Shown piece after piece: positions 1 through 10,315 of a stretch of DNA of 64,000 nucleotides. A program made the translations under genes and the position numbers. Each line of letters starts with the position of its first letter. Positions within the stretch are counted from its first letter, which is position 1. Source of the stretch: Narthecium ossifragum (taxonomy: Eukaryota > Streptophyta > Magnoliopsida > Dioscoreales > Nartheciaceae); contig OY986968.1 in the NCBI GenBank assembly GCA_963920575.1, positions 5,821,485-5,885,484 of the forward strand, given 5' to 3'. Under the pieces are notes generated by a model, which was given only the letters and a program-made list of their open reading frames with translations, was not told the DNA's origin and did no database searches.

Positions 1-845
1 CGGATGATCTAGTTAGGATTAGGGTTTCTTCTCCAACAATGGTTTATAGTTTTTAATCTTCATTGTTAAACTCTTTTCTATGTATTGGATCTTCAAATAT
101 TATTTTCAGATTATAGATTCCTATGTGAATGATTAATATTATGAATCCAGTCATGCTTCTTTCATGATCTTATAATCCCATAGTTATCTCTTTTAATTCT
201 CCTACCGAGTCTCATGAGACCTTTGCTATGCATTGCCCGTAGTGACAGCTGGTATTGTGTATTCTTAGGGATCTGGTTAGACAAGGTTGGGGCTCTATCC
301 CGTGAAATCTTTGCTATGCATTGCCGATTGTGAGAGTTGGTATTGTGTATTCTTAGAGATCCGGTTAGATAGAGTTCGGGCTTTGTCCCGATAAAGTTTT
401 GCTGCGCGTTGCCTGTAGTGACAGCCGGTATCGTGTATTCTTAGGTTTGGTTGGATGAAGTTAGAATTATAAAAAGGAAGAACCAATCGTAGGAAGAGAC
501 ATATATATTTTTTGTTAGGTTTATAGTTCCATATCTTCCGGTTAAGGTGATTGGGATGTGAATCCCTTAACTGAGTATTATATGAACCATTGAGAAGAGA
601 AGAACCTAAATCCGAGTGAAGTGATTCCTGAAGCCTAGCCTCATTCAAATCTTGATTTCTTTCGTTAACTTTATCTTACCATTACATCTTCGATCTATTT
701 TCTTAACTTTCATCGCTCTTGATTGTTTTCAATTCATTGTTATCTGTGTTTCTGGATCTTTCCTGCTTGTCTCTCTGTGGGATTCGACCTCTCTTATGCT
801 GTACTGCACCGCGACCGCTATGCGTGACACATTTGAGTGACATCA
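1..845 (+). mobile_element. A-type LTR (A1), 3' part, cut by window start
   Basis: This is the 3' part of a long terminal repeat that recurs six more times in the window. It ends in the family terminus ACATTTGAGTGACATCA, after a U5 motif (TGTGGGATTCGACC) that is typical of Athila/Tat-type LTRs. It is the left partner of LTR A2, which lies in the same orientation 408 bp downstream. Its 5' end and target duplication lie outside the window. The open frames inside it are chance frames of the repeat. Family assignment rests on shared sequence and the U5 motif, because no coding domain is attached. Confidence 0.85.
221..455 (+). repeat. 88-bp degenerate tandem repeat in A LTR
   Basis: Three successive units start near 221, 309 and 397 (step 88 bp). 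Each begins with TTTGCTATGCATTGCC or a variant and continues through GGTATTGTGTATTCTTAG. The third unit is shortened. The same array appears in the other A LTRs, with unit loss in A2 (two units near 2312 and 2399) and a partial deletion in A3. It lies downstream of the LTR TATA box, so it would be transcribed as leader or U5 sequence. Confidence 0.8.
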
Positions 846-1253
846 GTGCTCGCGTAAAAAGGCAAAATGTCTGATAGTTGAAGAAAAAAAGAAAAACAGA
901 AAGAGCGTGTTGTACTTAAAGTGCGAGAGTTGGATGATTGGTCATGAAGATAGTAGTGTGTTTGGACTAATGGTGGGTAGAAGTTGCCTCTATACGTAAC
1001 ATTTATCTGTCACGTCACATGTGTTCTTCTGGATGGTGATTAGCATGTTTGATGTGTAGAAGTTGATTTCATATGTTGGTAGTATGTGTATAAGTATAAG
1101 AAGTTTTCGTGCTCTTTACTGTATAAAACACTATTGACTTGATAAGGCAGAATTTTTATCATGCATGTCTACAGCCTTGAACCGTTAGTGTGCTTAATTA
1201 TATTTTATGCGCTTTGAATTGCTAAAGACTAGCAATAAGCTGATTGGGGGGTG
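846..1253 (+). mobile_element. Short internal domain between LTRs A1 and A2
   Basis: Only 408 bp separate the two LTRs. No gag or pol similarity and no recognisable primer-binding site are visible after A1. The right end is a normal retroelement 3' end, with a G-rich polypurine tract touching the TGATGAG start of A2. The stretch near 1155-1253 recurs inverted at 56675-56779, next to LTR A7. It is therefore genuine 3' internal sequence of the A family. I infer a deletion derivative or a non-autonomous element. Confidence 0.7.
1243..1253 (+). other. Polypurine tract of A element
   Basis: The run ATTGGGGGGTG lies directly before the TGATGAG start of LTR A2. This is the position where plus-strand priming occurs in LTR retrotransposons. 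Similar tracts precede the 3' LTRs of elements B and C. Confidence 0.8.
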
Positions 1254-1586
1254 TGATGAGTGCATGAAATTACACTCTGAACATGACTAAGAGGAGCTTA
1301 TTTGCTGATTTTCATGATTTATATAGATGATTTCGTCCGTATATGTTGCTTCACAAAGTTATTTGTATTATGTAGGAAATTGAATCAAATATGGGACTTT
1401 AATGCCAAAAATGTACCTTCTCGGAACAAACCAAATAAAGTACCATACATGGTTGGAAAGCTCTGGAAGTCTAGTTTCTGAGAGTTTTTACGGTTCGTGA
1501 TTTTGAGTTTCCTAGATGAAGTTACAGCAATTTTAGTACCAATCACGCAGTCTGGATAGCAAAACAGTAAATACTCAGGAAAGAAA

Positions 1587-1908
1587 GGTCGATCATTTTC
1601 CCTAAAAGGATCGATTCTTTTATGCAGACAGACCTGACAGAGAGCAAACTTTTCAGATGATCATAGAAGGATCGATCCTCCTTTCACTCGATAATAATGA
1701 GGAAGTCGTCGAGGAGAAGGATCGATCTGTCTCCTATCGAAGAATCTATGCTACTATCCATCCTACTGAGAAGGATCCATCCTACTATCCATTCTACTGA
1801 GAAGGATCGATCATGTTTCTATCAAAGGATCGATCTTCCTCTGGCGTAGCCAGAAATTATAGATTTTGATATCAAAGGATCAATCTTACACCTATGGAAG
1901 GATCGATC
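1587..1908 (+). promoter_or_regulatory. GATCGATC pair array in LTR A2
   Basis: GATCGATC or one-mismatch forms start at 1587, 1609, 1670, 1720, 1774, 1805, 1828, 1878 and 1901. Two pairs are exactly 23 bp apart (1805/1828 and 1878/1901) and the two pairs are 73 bp apart. Here the core is flanked as AAGGATCGATCTT rather than CCGATCGATCGG as in A3-A5. The array lies just upstream of the TATA box at 1972. A regulatory role is inference from position and spacing. Confidence 0.6.
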
Positions 1909-1971
1909 TTACCTTCGTAGTGAAGAAAATTAACGGCTCAGATCTAATCCGAGGATGGACAGACTTTGGGC

Positions 1972-1979
1972 TATAAATA
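1972..1979 (+). promoter_or_regulatory. TATA box of LTR A2
   Basis: TATAAATA lies in GGGCTATAAATAG, about 60 bp downstream of the last GATCGATC word. The same box occurs at the matching place in A3 (9369-9376), and as TATAAATT in A5 (39976-39983). Confidence 0.6.
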
Positions 1980-2849
1980 GAACTCTTTCTAGGGTTCCAT
2001 GGGGTTTTTTTTACAGAGCTTTGGAGGGGAGAAAAACAAGAAAGAAGATGAAGAAATCTCCATCCATGGCCGAGTAATCCACGGGCATGACGGACGGATG
2101 ATCTAGCGAGTATTGGGGTTTCTTCTTCATCATGGTTCATAGTTTTAATCTTTATTGTTAAACTCTTTTCTATCTATTGAATCTTCAAAGATTATTTTCA
2201 GATTATAGATTTCTATGTGGATGATTAATATTATGAATCCAGTCATGCTTCTTTCATGATCTTATAATCCCATAGTTGTATCTATTGTTTACCTACTTTA
2301 TCTCGTAAAATCTTTGTTATGCATTACTGATTGTGAGAGTTGATATTGTGTATTCTTAGAGATTTGGTTAGATAGAGTTTGGGCTTTGTCCCGATGAACT
2401 TTTGCTATACGTTGCCTGTAGTGACAGCCGGTATCGTGTATTCTTAGGTTTTGGTAGGATGAAGTTAGAACTATAATAAAGAAGAATCAATCGTAAGAAG
2501 AGACATTTATATATTTTGTTAGAGCCATAATTACATATCTTCCGGTTAAGGTGATTGGGATGTGAATCCCTTAACTGAGTATTATATGGACCATTGAGAA
2601 GAGAATAACCTAAATCCGAGTAAAGTGATTCCTGACACCTAGCCATCTTAGCACATTGATATATCTAGTTAATCTTGAATTATCATTAAATCCTTTGATC
2701 TAATTTAGTTAATTCTTAAGTTCTCGTTTGTCTTCAATTCATTGTTATTAGTGTTTTGGATGTTTTCTGCTTATCTCTCTGTGGGTTCAACCTCTCTTAT
2801 GTTATGCTACACCGTGACCGCTGTGTTGTGACACATTTGAGCTATATCA

Positions 2850-4093
2850 ATGAGTTCAAAAGGTAAAGAATAATTAGGTGCATGAACTATGAGTGTGGTT
2901 GACAACAAATCATGAATGGTTTTAAAAGCAGTGAAGCAAACATCATCGAAGACAAAAGGGGCATCATTGGCTTGTAATTCACACAAGGGTCGTGAAATTT
3001 TAGAAAAATCTTTGATGAATCGTAGGTAGATTCCAACATGACCTAGAAAAGAACGAATTTGACACACAAATGAAGGTGGAGGTAGTTTGGCAATTAACTT
3101 GACTTTAGCTCTATCAACGTCTATACCACGTTCAGAAACAATGTGACCCAACACGATTTCTTCTTGGACCATGAAGTGACTCTTTTCCCAAATAAGAACA
3201 AGATTGGTTTCAATGCATCGATCAAGAACTTTAGAAAGATTGTCTAAACATTATTCAAAATAATTTCTAAACATAGAAAAATCATCCATAAAGACTTCAA
3301 GAAATTTATCAATCATATCAGAGAAGATGGCTATCATACACCTTTGAAAAGTTGTTGGTGCATTACGAAGACCAAAAGGCATCCGACGATAAGCGAAAGT
3401 ATCAAAAGGACATGTGAAAGTAGTCTTCTCTTGATCCTGAGGATCGACTGCAACTTGATTATATCCTGAGTATTCATCTAGAAAACAATAATAACTCTGA
3501 TCAGAAAGTCTTTCTAAGATTTGATCAATAAAAGGTAAGGGGAAATGATCATTCCTAGTCAAGGCACTAAGTTTCCTATAATCAAAACACACACGCCATC
3601 CTGTAGTCTGGCGCATCGAGATCTAATCACCGATCTCATTTTCCACAACTGTTAGGTCTGACTTCTTAGGAACTACTTGTGTAGGGGTGACCCACTGGCT
3701 ATCAGAGATTGGGTATATAATTTTTGCATCTAGAAGTTTTACCACCTCTTTCTTAACTACCTATTTCATGTTAGGGTTAAGGTGGCACTTCATCTCCCTA
3801 ACTGTTTTAGATTCATCCTCAAGATGAATCCTCTATATGTAAATTGAAGGGTCGATGCCTTTCAGATCGGCCACTGACCATCCTATGGCTTTCCTATGGA
3901 GTTTCAGAACCTCTAAAATTTCACTCTCCTGATCGCTCGAAAGGGAAGAAGAGATGATAACGGGAAGAGAGGAATCTGACCCTAGGAAAACATATTTTAG
4001 CGTTTTAGGCAGTGGTTTTAATTCTAAATCAGGTGGTGTTTCCAGTGAAGAAGATGCATGTGTAGAAGAGAGTGGTGGAAGGGATTCAACCAA
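2850..4093 (-). pseudogene. Athila pol remnant: reverse transcriptase to start of RNase H (element E)
   Basis: Read on the minus strand, this is the RT region of an Athila-type polyprotein. The segment 3833-4093 holds the region before RT (HRKAIGWSVADLKGIDPS). The segment 3251-3616 holds the palm, with CFDYRKL, FTCPF, MPFGLRNAP and the active-site motif FMDDF. The segment 2850-3172 holds the connection domain (RSFLGHVGIYLRF) and the start of RNase H, ending where LTR A2 interrupts it at FEL. Stops and frameshifts separate the pieces, so it is dead. It is clearly related to the better preserved copy in element B. Confidence 0.88.
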
Positions 4094-4129
4094 CCAAGAA
4101 ACATTTTTTGTATCCGCTGTGCTCTGATC

Positions 4130-4196
4130 GATTGATCGGCCGTCTTGCCGATTGATCGGTTCTAGGCCGATGGATCAGTCCTCTGGACGATCGATC
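4130..4196 (-). repeat. Four-site GATCGATC-like array in E pol linker
   Basis: GATTGATC, GATTGATC, GATGGATC and GATCGATC start near 4130, 4150, 4169 and 4189, a step of about 20 bp. They lie in the linker between protease and RT. The matching linker of element B carries a comparable four-site array at 27550-27616. Confidence 0.6.
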
Positions 4197-4319
4197 GGTT
4201 GAGCCGAGTTGTATGTTTCAATGTCATCTATTGATTGTGCAGTGCCCATAGCATTCTCAGCATCATTATCAGATTCATCATCATCAGGCTCATGCAAACA
4301 TGAAGGTTTAAAAATATTC

Positions 4320-5299
4320 AATTTAACATGCATGTGACCAATAGAAACATCCATTACACTAGTTCGGCAAATTTATGTAGGCATTAGCAGTGGCCAAAAT
4401 GGGACATCCTAGAATAATGGATAGAGTCTTTTTGCAGTGGATAACAGGTTCCATATCTAAGACAACAAAGTCAATAGGAAAGAAGAAATTGTCCACTTTG
4501 ACTAAAGCATCTTCTAAGATACCTCTAGGTATCTTAATGGACCTATCAGCTAATTACAAGATCACAAGTGTTTGTTTAAGTTCTCCCATCCCAAATTCTT
4601 TGTAAAGATAGTAAGGCATAAGGTTCACACTGGCACCTAAGTCAAGTAGGGCACCGTCTATATAATAGTCTCCTATACAACATGGTATGGTCGGTGTACC
4701 GAGATCCTTCAATTTGGGTGGTGTATCATGTTTCAAAATCGAACTATCTTGCTCGGTAAGAAAGATCATTTTAGAAACTTTGAATTTGGCCTGGAGTTTA
4801 TGGGTACACAGATCCTTAAGAAATTTGGTATAAGAAGGAATATATCTGATGGCATCAAGCAAAGGTATGTTGATATTGACTTGTTTGAAGGTTTCAAGGA
4901 TCTCTTCGGCTTTCGGGCTTTTATGGTTGAAGATGGATCCCTAAGAGCTGTTGGAAAAGGAATTTTTGTAATATATTTAGCCAGATCAAGTTCTCTAGAA
5001 TCAGTTGGATCATAATCAGGTGGAAGAAAGGAGTCCTCTCGGATTGGACGATGGATCGGCTGGGAGGCAGATCGATCGTCGGACGGACGATTGATCGTCG
5101 GTATGGTCGATCGATCGTTCATACTGACATGCTCACCTATTTGATTATCTACTATTTTACCATTTCTAAGGGTCACAACGGCCTTAGCACTCTCAATGTT
5201 TTGGCTTTCTACATAGTGCTGGCCTCTAGGGTTGGTGACAGGTTGACTTGGCAAGTGTCCTTCCTCTCTTTTGGCTATAGTGTTTGAAAGTTGGCCCAA
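4320..5299 (-). pseudogene. Athila gag-protease junction and protease remnant (element E)
   Basis: On the minus strand, 4766-5299 carries the gag C-terminal region (QLSNTIAKREEGHLPSQP, then VVTLRNGK). 4554-4862 carries the aspartic protease with the catalytic DLGA motif (DLGASVNLMP). Further protease sequence (RSIKIPRGI, ILGCPILAT-like) continues to about 4380. A frameshift follows SSTIKARK, and a stop follows the protease motif. The linker contains a second four-site GATCGATC-like array (5050-5116). The element is not functional. Confidence 0.82.
5050..5116 (-). repeat. Four-site GATCGATC-like array in E gag-protease linker
   Basis: GATGGATC, GATCGATC, GATTGATC and GATCGATC start near 5050, 5070, 5089 and 5109, again with a step of 19-20 bp. 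On the minus strand they encode a Asp/Arg/Ser/Pro-rich stretch (NDRSTIPTINRPSDDRS), consistent with a tolerated linker insertion. Confidence 0.6.
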
Positions 5300-5339
5300 T
5301 GAATTCTCAAGTTTAGCAATGGATTGGCTATTAGAATTA

Positions 5340-6781
5340 TATTGGTTCTCTATTTAAGACACATAATTTTGCATTTTGGAAATCTCACGTGTCATTATTC
5401 TACTAAGATTTTCATTCATGGTAGTCATGGCTGAAAGGATGGAACTCAAAGTAGGTTGAGAAGTGGTTTGGACTGGACGGGCTGAATGTAATTGTGGAGG
5501 GTACCCAGGGTTTGGATTTGCAGAAGGTTTTGGTGGGTACTTGAAAGCAGAAGGATTTACTGTATTGTTTTGTCCTTGAAAAGTACTTGACTGTTGTGGC
5601 TTCCAACTAAAATTAGGATGATTTCTCCAACCTGAATTGTAGGTATTAGAATAACGGTTGTTCTGAGGTTTGAAAAAACCATATGTTGCATTGACATGTT
5701 CCTGAACAAGGTCAGGGAAATTGGGAGCTAAATGACAGTCAAGTATAGAATGATCAGAACTAAGGCAAAGGGCACAAGTCTCAAGAGAAGTGTTACACAA
5801 TTGTTGAACGAAGGATTGACATGTTTTCAACTGGTTTAAATCTTTAGTTAGGAGGGCTACTTGTGTGGAGAGACTTTGGAATTCAGAAATTTCATGAATT
5901 CACCGAGAATTATGAACAGTGGTAGACCGATTCCTAGAAACTGAGGCATTATGTTGTGAATTTTCACCATGGTTGTCATACATTTCCCAAAGAGCAGTCC
6001 AAGGTTTACTAAGAACAACATCCCCGCAGCAGGCTTCGACCATTGCTCTATAACGATCATTTAGACCATTATAGAATGAATAGGCTAACTTTCACTTCGG
6101 TATCTCATGATGCAGACACTCTATAAGAAGATCTTTAAATCTTTCCCATGCTTCATGAAACATCTCATCCTCATTTTGCTTAAAACAGATAATCATTGAA
6201 CGATAGTTTTGAGTTTTAATGATAAGGAAATATTTTTTAAGGAAGGCATCCTGAAGTTGATCTCATGTTCAAATCGAATTTGGAGCTAAGGTTTGAAACC
6301 AATGTTCAGCCTTGTCTTTCAAAGAATAAGGGAAAAGCTTGAGTCTAAAGGCATCATCATTAAAATGCTGGAGTTTAAATATTGAAAGGATTTCAAGAAA
6401 GCTAGCAATGTGTCTATGAGGGTCCTCATTCTCATGCCCATAGAAAGAAGGTAAAGCTATAATCCAATTAGGCTTAATCTCATAATGTGTAGCATTAATG
6501 GTAGGTGGGTTGATACAAGAAGCATATGTATAATGTCCAGGCAGAAAGTGATTCCTAATTGAGACTTCTCTATTATTGTTATTATTTCCACCCCCATCTA
6601 TATTAGCATTACGGTTAATGACATGTTCCTCATTTTCAGCTATTAAAGATTGCAAGTTACTTAAGGCTTCCTGGTAATTACTTAAAGATTTATGTCTTAA
6701 GGTTCTAAGTGTTCTAAGTGTGGCCTCTATTTCTAGATCCAAAGGTTCAAAAGGGATGTCCAGGGATCGTCTGCCTTGCAT
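5340..6781 (-). pseudogene. Athila gag remnant (element E)
   Basis: The minus-strand frame starting at 6781 (MQGRRSLDIPFEPLDLEIEA) gives the N-terminal gag, including the Retrotrans_gag core (FNDDAFRLKLFPYSLKDKAE). Frameshifts and stops break the middle (6268-5831). The C-terminal part (5354-5830) has a CCHC zinc knuckle (CALCLSSDHSILDC), a nucleic-acid-binding motif, and a Pro/Asn/Gln-rich tail. Gag would form the particle core in an active element. The matching order in element B supports the call. Confidence 0.85.
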
Positions 6782-6976
6782 ACAAGATCACATGCTAAAA
6801 AGAAAAAGAAAAAAGAAAACCACAGAATGCCACAACTGAAATGAAAGTTGTAAGTTAGAAGACTTACCTGACTGCGTAGTCCCTCAACAGTCGGATTCAA
6901 GTCCAACTGAGTGTTCCGGGCAGCAAGCAAGCTGGTTTCTTCAAGAAAAATCCATTTTCTTCACTGACACCGAGAC

Positions 6977-7045
6977 GATGGATCGGCTGGGTGGCCGGTC
7001 GATTGGTTTCTAGATGATTGATCGGTCGTCTGGCCAAACGATCGT
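6977..7045 (-). repeat. GATCGATC-like cluster upstream of E gag
   Basis: Degenerate copies (GATGGATC at 6977, GGTCGATT near 6998, GATTGATC at 7016, then ACGATCGTTCGA near 7038) sit between the primer-binding site and gag of element E. This is a third, separately located cluster in the same element, outside its LTR. Confidence 0.5.
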
Positions 7046-7224
7046 TCGACTGAAGATTGCAGATCCTTCTTGTCACGAACTGTCAACTTCAAGCTGTAGA
7101 AATTCCGAAAATTGTAAGAAAATTTCCGAAGAAAAAGTGAAAATAAACTAAATAAAAATAAAACTCTAATTAGGCTCAGAAAAGAGTAAAGAGCAATCAA
7201 TACTTTCGTTGAAAATCAAAAATG

Positions 7225-7242
7225 TCCCTGGCAACAGCGCCA
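7225..7242 (-). other. Primer-binding site of element E (tRNA-Asp type)
   Basis: Minus-strand TGGCGCTGTTGCCAGGGA differs by two bases from the Athila-type primer site TGGCGCCGTTGCCGGGGA seen intact in element C (22531-22548). It lies five bases from the LTR end at 7248. It fixes the orientation of E as right to left. Confidence 0.8.
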
Positions 7243-7247
7243 AAAAT

Positions 7248-7434
7248 TGATCACTTGCAAATGTGTCGTTAAAATGTTAGAAACTCAATCAAATACCCTT
7301 ATTTTAATATTAAATTCAAAGGATAGTATAATGATGAAATATAGGATCGATACACAAGGAAACTAGTGATTCAGTGCAATGAAAACAAACTACCTCTCAA
7401 TACTTTATTCTAAAGCAACAAAAGGGTTTATGAG
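7248..7434 (-). mobile_element. 5' LTR remnant of element E
   Basis: About 190 bp of LTR survive, starting on the plus strand at TGATCACTTGC (the LTR 3' end, CA on the minus strand). It contains the usual U5-type motif (GTTTCCTTGTGTATCGATCC on the minus strand). It stops abruptly where Tekay pol sequence begins near 7437. Confidence 0.7.
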
Positions 7435-7436
7435 TG

Positions 7437-8517
7437 AGAGGAACTGCCCGACTCACGACTTGGAGCTAGCAGCGGTGGTTTTCACCCTGATGACCTAGCG
7501 ACATTACTTCTATGGTGAGAAGTTCTCTGTCTTCTCGGAACATAAGAGTTTGAAGCACGTTTTCACCCAACATGACCTCAACCTGAGGCAGCGACGCTGG
7601 ATGGAGCTACTGGAGGACTACGATTTTGAGTTGCATTACCATCCTGATATGGTAAATGTCATAGCAGACGCGCTGAGCAAACAGGTGAGAGACATCAGAG
7701 CAGCAGTTGCAGGGTTGTCAGCGCGGCAGTGGCAGGCTCTTGAGACAGCTGGCTAGTTGGGGCTCGAGTTTGAGGATTTGGGATCCAGCAGCTTCCTATA
7801 CACAGTGCAGGGTATGCCAATGGTTCTAGCCAGAGTGATAGAGGCGCAACACAGTGACGCCGAGCTCGAGGAGTTGCGCACATCGGCAGGCACTGAGGGC
7901 GCAGACGGGGACTGGACAGTATCGTCAGACGGAGGGCTATGATTCAGAGGCAGAGTAGCGGTTCTAGCAGATCCAGTTCTACGAGATGACGTCCTACGAG
8001 TGTTCCATCACTCTCATTTTGCAGTTCATCCCGGGGGCACCAAGATATACCAGGGTCTGCGTCGGCAGTTCTGGTGGTGCGGGATGAAGAGGGCAGTGAC
8101 AGAGTTCTTATCGTGCTGCCTTACCTGTCAGAAGGTAAAGGCAGAGCACCAACGGACTCCGGGGTTACTTCAGCCACTTCCACTAGCTGAGTGGAAGTTG
8201 GAGGACATCACGATGGACTTCGTGACCGGGCTACCGAGATCTCCTAGGAGGAATGACATAATTTGGGTCATCGTTGATCAATTGACCAAATCAGCACACT
8301 TCCTGCCTATGCGGATGACATACTCGACAGACATGTTGGGCAATTTGTACGTCAGAGAGATGGTCAGACTACACGGAGTTCCAGTATCCATAGTGTCAGA
8401 CTGTGACCCCAGGTTCACTAGCCGGTTCTGGTGAGGCTTTCAGGAGGCAGTTGGCACACTCCTGACTTTTAGCACAACTTTTCATCAGCAAACAGACGGG
8501 CAGTCAGAGTGGACAAT
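7437..8517 (+). pseudogene. Tekay-type pol, RNase H and integrase part (T1), 5' truncated
   Basis: The sequence enters inside RNase H (PTHDLELAAVVF) and runs through DHKSL-like, [15 protein letters not shown] and ADALSK. It then covers the integrase zinc-binding HHCC region (8000-8130) and catalytic core ([10 protein letters not shown], then [13 protein letters not shown]). Stops near 7497, 7754, 7940 and 8432 look like single C-to-T or G-to-A changes relative to T2. RT, protease and gag are missing. LTR A3 interrupts it at 8518 and it resumes at 10316. Confidence 0.88.
8513..8517 (+). repeat. Target site duplication of solo LTR A3 (left)
   Basis: ACAAT precedes A3 and ACGAT (10311-10315) follows it, one mismatch apart. 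Removing A3 and one copy rejoins the integrase frame (GGACAATCCATATC). Confidence 0.8.
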
Positions 8518-8738
8518 TGATGAGTGCATGAAAGTGCACTCTAAATAGCCTTATAATCATCTCAATTGCTAGATTATTATCCTTAATCAGCATCTTTATT
8601 ACTATTTTTATATCTATATGTTGCTTCACATGGTTGTTTGGAAAATGCAGGACATTGGAGCTAAAAGAAGCTGAAAAGAGTATATGGATCAACTTCAACA
8701 ATTAATCTGTACCTGTTCATGAAGAACCAGATGATGTA

Positions 8739-8748
8739 CCATATATGG
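8739..8748 (+). promoter_or_regulatory. CArG-box-like site in A3
   Basis: CCATATATGG is a perfect CC(A/T)6GG palindrome, the site class bound by MADS-domain factors. It lies within a block of about 120 bp (from GAAGAACCAGATGATG to GAGGAAGTTACGGC) shared by the A LTRs and, in diverged form, by the C LTR. It is also intact in A4 (14629-14638) and A6 (53572-53581). Binding is not shown. Confidence 0.4.
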
Positions 8749-8893
8749 TTGGAAAGCTCTTGAAGTCTAAATTCTGGGGAATTTTACGGTTCGTGATTCC
8801 GAGTTTCCTAGAGGAAGTTACGGCAATTTCAGTACCGATGGCGCAGTCTGAATGGCAGAAAGGAAAATAAGCTGGAAGTCCGAGCGATCCGCC

Positions 8894-9304
8894 GATCGAT
8901 CGGACCACGCAAAAACGTGACATAACATGTGTTTTTCAGCCATAATGCATCCGATCGATCCCTCCATCACTCCTACGGAGTCCGATCGATCCGACACCAA
9001 TGGTCCGATCGATCGGACTCGGAAAAAGCCAAAAACAGCGGATTTTTACTCAACCGATCGATCCAACACTCATAATCCGATCGATCGGACTTGGGAATTA
9101 AAGGGTGACAGAACGTATGCTTTTTAGAGGAACACAGTTCGATCGATCCATCCATCGATCGAACTCGGGAAGAGCCAGAGACGAAGGATTTTTACGAGAC
9201 CGATCGATCCGACTCCCTTAGTCCGATCGATCGGACACGGGCGAAATTAGAAGTTGAAGATTTTAACGCATCCGATCGATCCAGCACCCCGAGAAGGATC
9301 GATC
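8894..9304 (+). promoter_or_regulatory. Paired GATCGATC palindrome array in A3
   Basis: GATCGATC starts at 8894, 8953, 8984, 9007, 9056, 9079, 9141, 9202, 9225, 9274 and 9297. Four pairs are exactly 23 bp apart (8984/9007, 9056/9079, 9202/9225, 9274/9297) and successive pairs are about 72-73 bp apart. The first word of a pair is usually followed by CGACACC or a variant. The second is usually the 16-bp palindrome GTCCGATCGATCGGAC. The array ends about 65 bp before the TATA box. Confidence 0.75.
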
Positions 9305-9368
9305 GGACGTTCCAAGTGAATTAAATCAACGGTTTAGATCAAATCCGTTGATGGATAGACTTTGGGGC

Positions 9369-9376
9369 TATAAATA
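9369..9376 (+). promoter_or_regulatory. TATA box of LTR A3
   Basis: TATAAATA in GGGGCTATAAATAGG lies at the same distance from the palindrome array as in A2. Confidence 0.6.
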
Positions 9377-10315
9377 GGACTCTTTCTAGGGTTTGAGGGG
9401 GACTTCTTGGACGTTTTTGGAGGCTCCTTCTGGACTTTTTCAAGAGGAAGAAGATGAAGGCATCTCCATCCATGGCCGAGTAATCCGCGGGCAGGGCGGA
9501 CGGATGATCTAGCGAGGATTAGGGTTTCTTCTCCAACAATGGTTCATAGTTTTTAATGTTCATTGTTAAACTCTTTTCTATGTATTGGTTCTTTAAATAT
9601 TATTTTCAGATTATAGATTTCTATGTGGATGATTAATATTATGAATCCAGTCATACTTCTTTCATGATCTTATAATCCCATAGTCTTCTCTTTTGATTCT
9701 CCTACCGAGTCTTGCGAGACCTTTGCTATACATTGCCCGTAGTGACAGCTGGTATTGTGTATTCTTAGGGATCTGGTTAGATAAGGTTGGGGCTCTATAC
9801 CGTGAGAGTTGGTATTGTGTATTCTTAGGGATCCGGTTAGAGTTAGGGCTTTGTCCTGATGAACTTTTGCTGCGCGTTGCATGTAGTGACAACCGGTATC
9901 GTATATTCTTAGGTTTGGTTGGATGAAGTTAGAACTATAAAAAGGAAGAACCAATCATAGGAAGAGACATTTATATTTTATCAGATTCATAATTCTATAT
10001 CTTCCGGTTAAGGCGATTGGGATGTGAATCCCTTAACTGAGTACCATATGAACCATTGAGAAGAGAAGAACCTAAATACGAGTGAAGTGATTCCTGAAGC
10101 CTAGCCTCATTCAAACCTTGATTTCTTTCGTTAACTTTATCTCATCATCACATCTACGATCTACTTTCTTAACTTTTATCGCTCTTGTTTGTCTTCAATT
10201 CATTGTTATTCGTATTTCTGGATCTTTCCTGCTTGTCTCTCTGTGGGATTGACCTCTCTTATGCTGTACTGCACCGCGACCGCTGTGCGTGACACATTTG
10301 AGCGACATCAACGAT

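Larger units (their letters stand above)
1254..2849 (+). mobile_element. A-type LTR (A2), complete, subfamily II
   Basis: The LTR runs from TGATGAGTGC to TATATCA (1596 bp), with TG...CA ends. Its 5' end (GAAATTACACTCTGAAC) defines a subfamily shared with A7 and distinct from A3-A6. A TATA-like box (TATAAATA) is at 1972-1979. Paired GATCGATC words lie at 1587-1908. The right end interrupts the pol region of minus-strand element E, whose sequence resumes at 2850. The A1-A2 element therefore inserted into E, with the other half of E outside the window. Confidence 0.85.
8518..10310 (+). mobile_element. Solo A-type LTR (A3)
   Basis: A complete 1793-bp LTR runs from TGATGAGTGC to GCGACATCA, with no internal domain. 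It sits inside Tekay integrase between near-identical 5-bp flanks. It carries, in order, a CArG-like box (8739-8748), a paired GATCGATC array (8894-9304), a TATA box (9369-9376), the tandem leader repeat (about 9719-9900) and the U5 motif. A solo LTR results from recombination between the two LTRs of a former full element. Confidence 0.92.

Noticed and set aside
295..648. 117-codon minus-strand frame, and its relatives at 2368, 9670, 13415, 40403 and 55210
   Set aside because: They lie across LTR tandem repeats in both orientations, are broken differently in each copy, and show no protein-like conservation.
8894..9304. Regular repeats considered as a CRISPR array
   Set aside because: The words are short palindromes in LTRs of a plant genome, the intervals are themselves repeated, and there are no cas genes.
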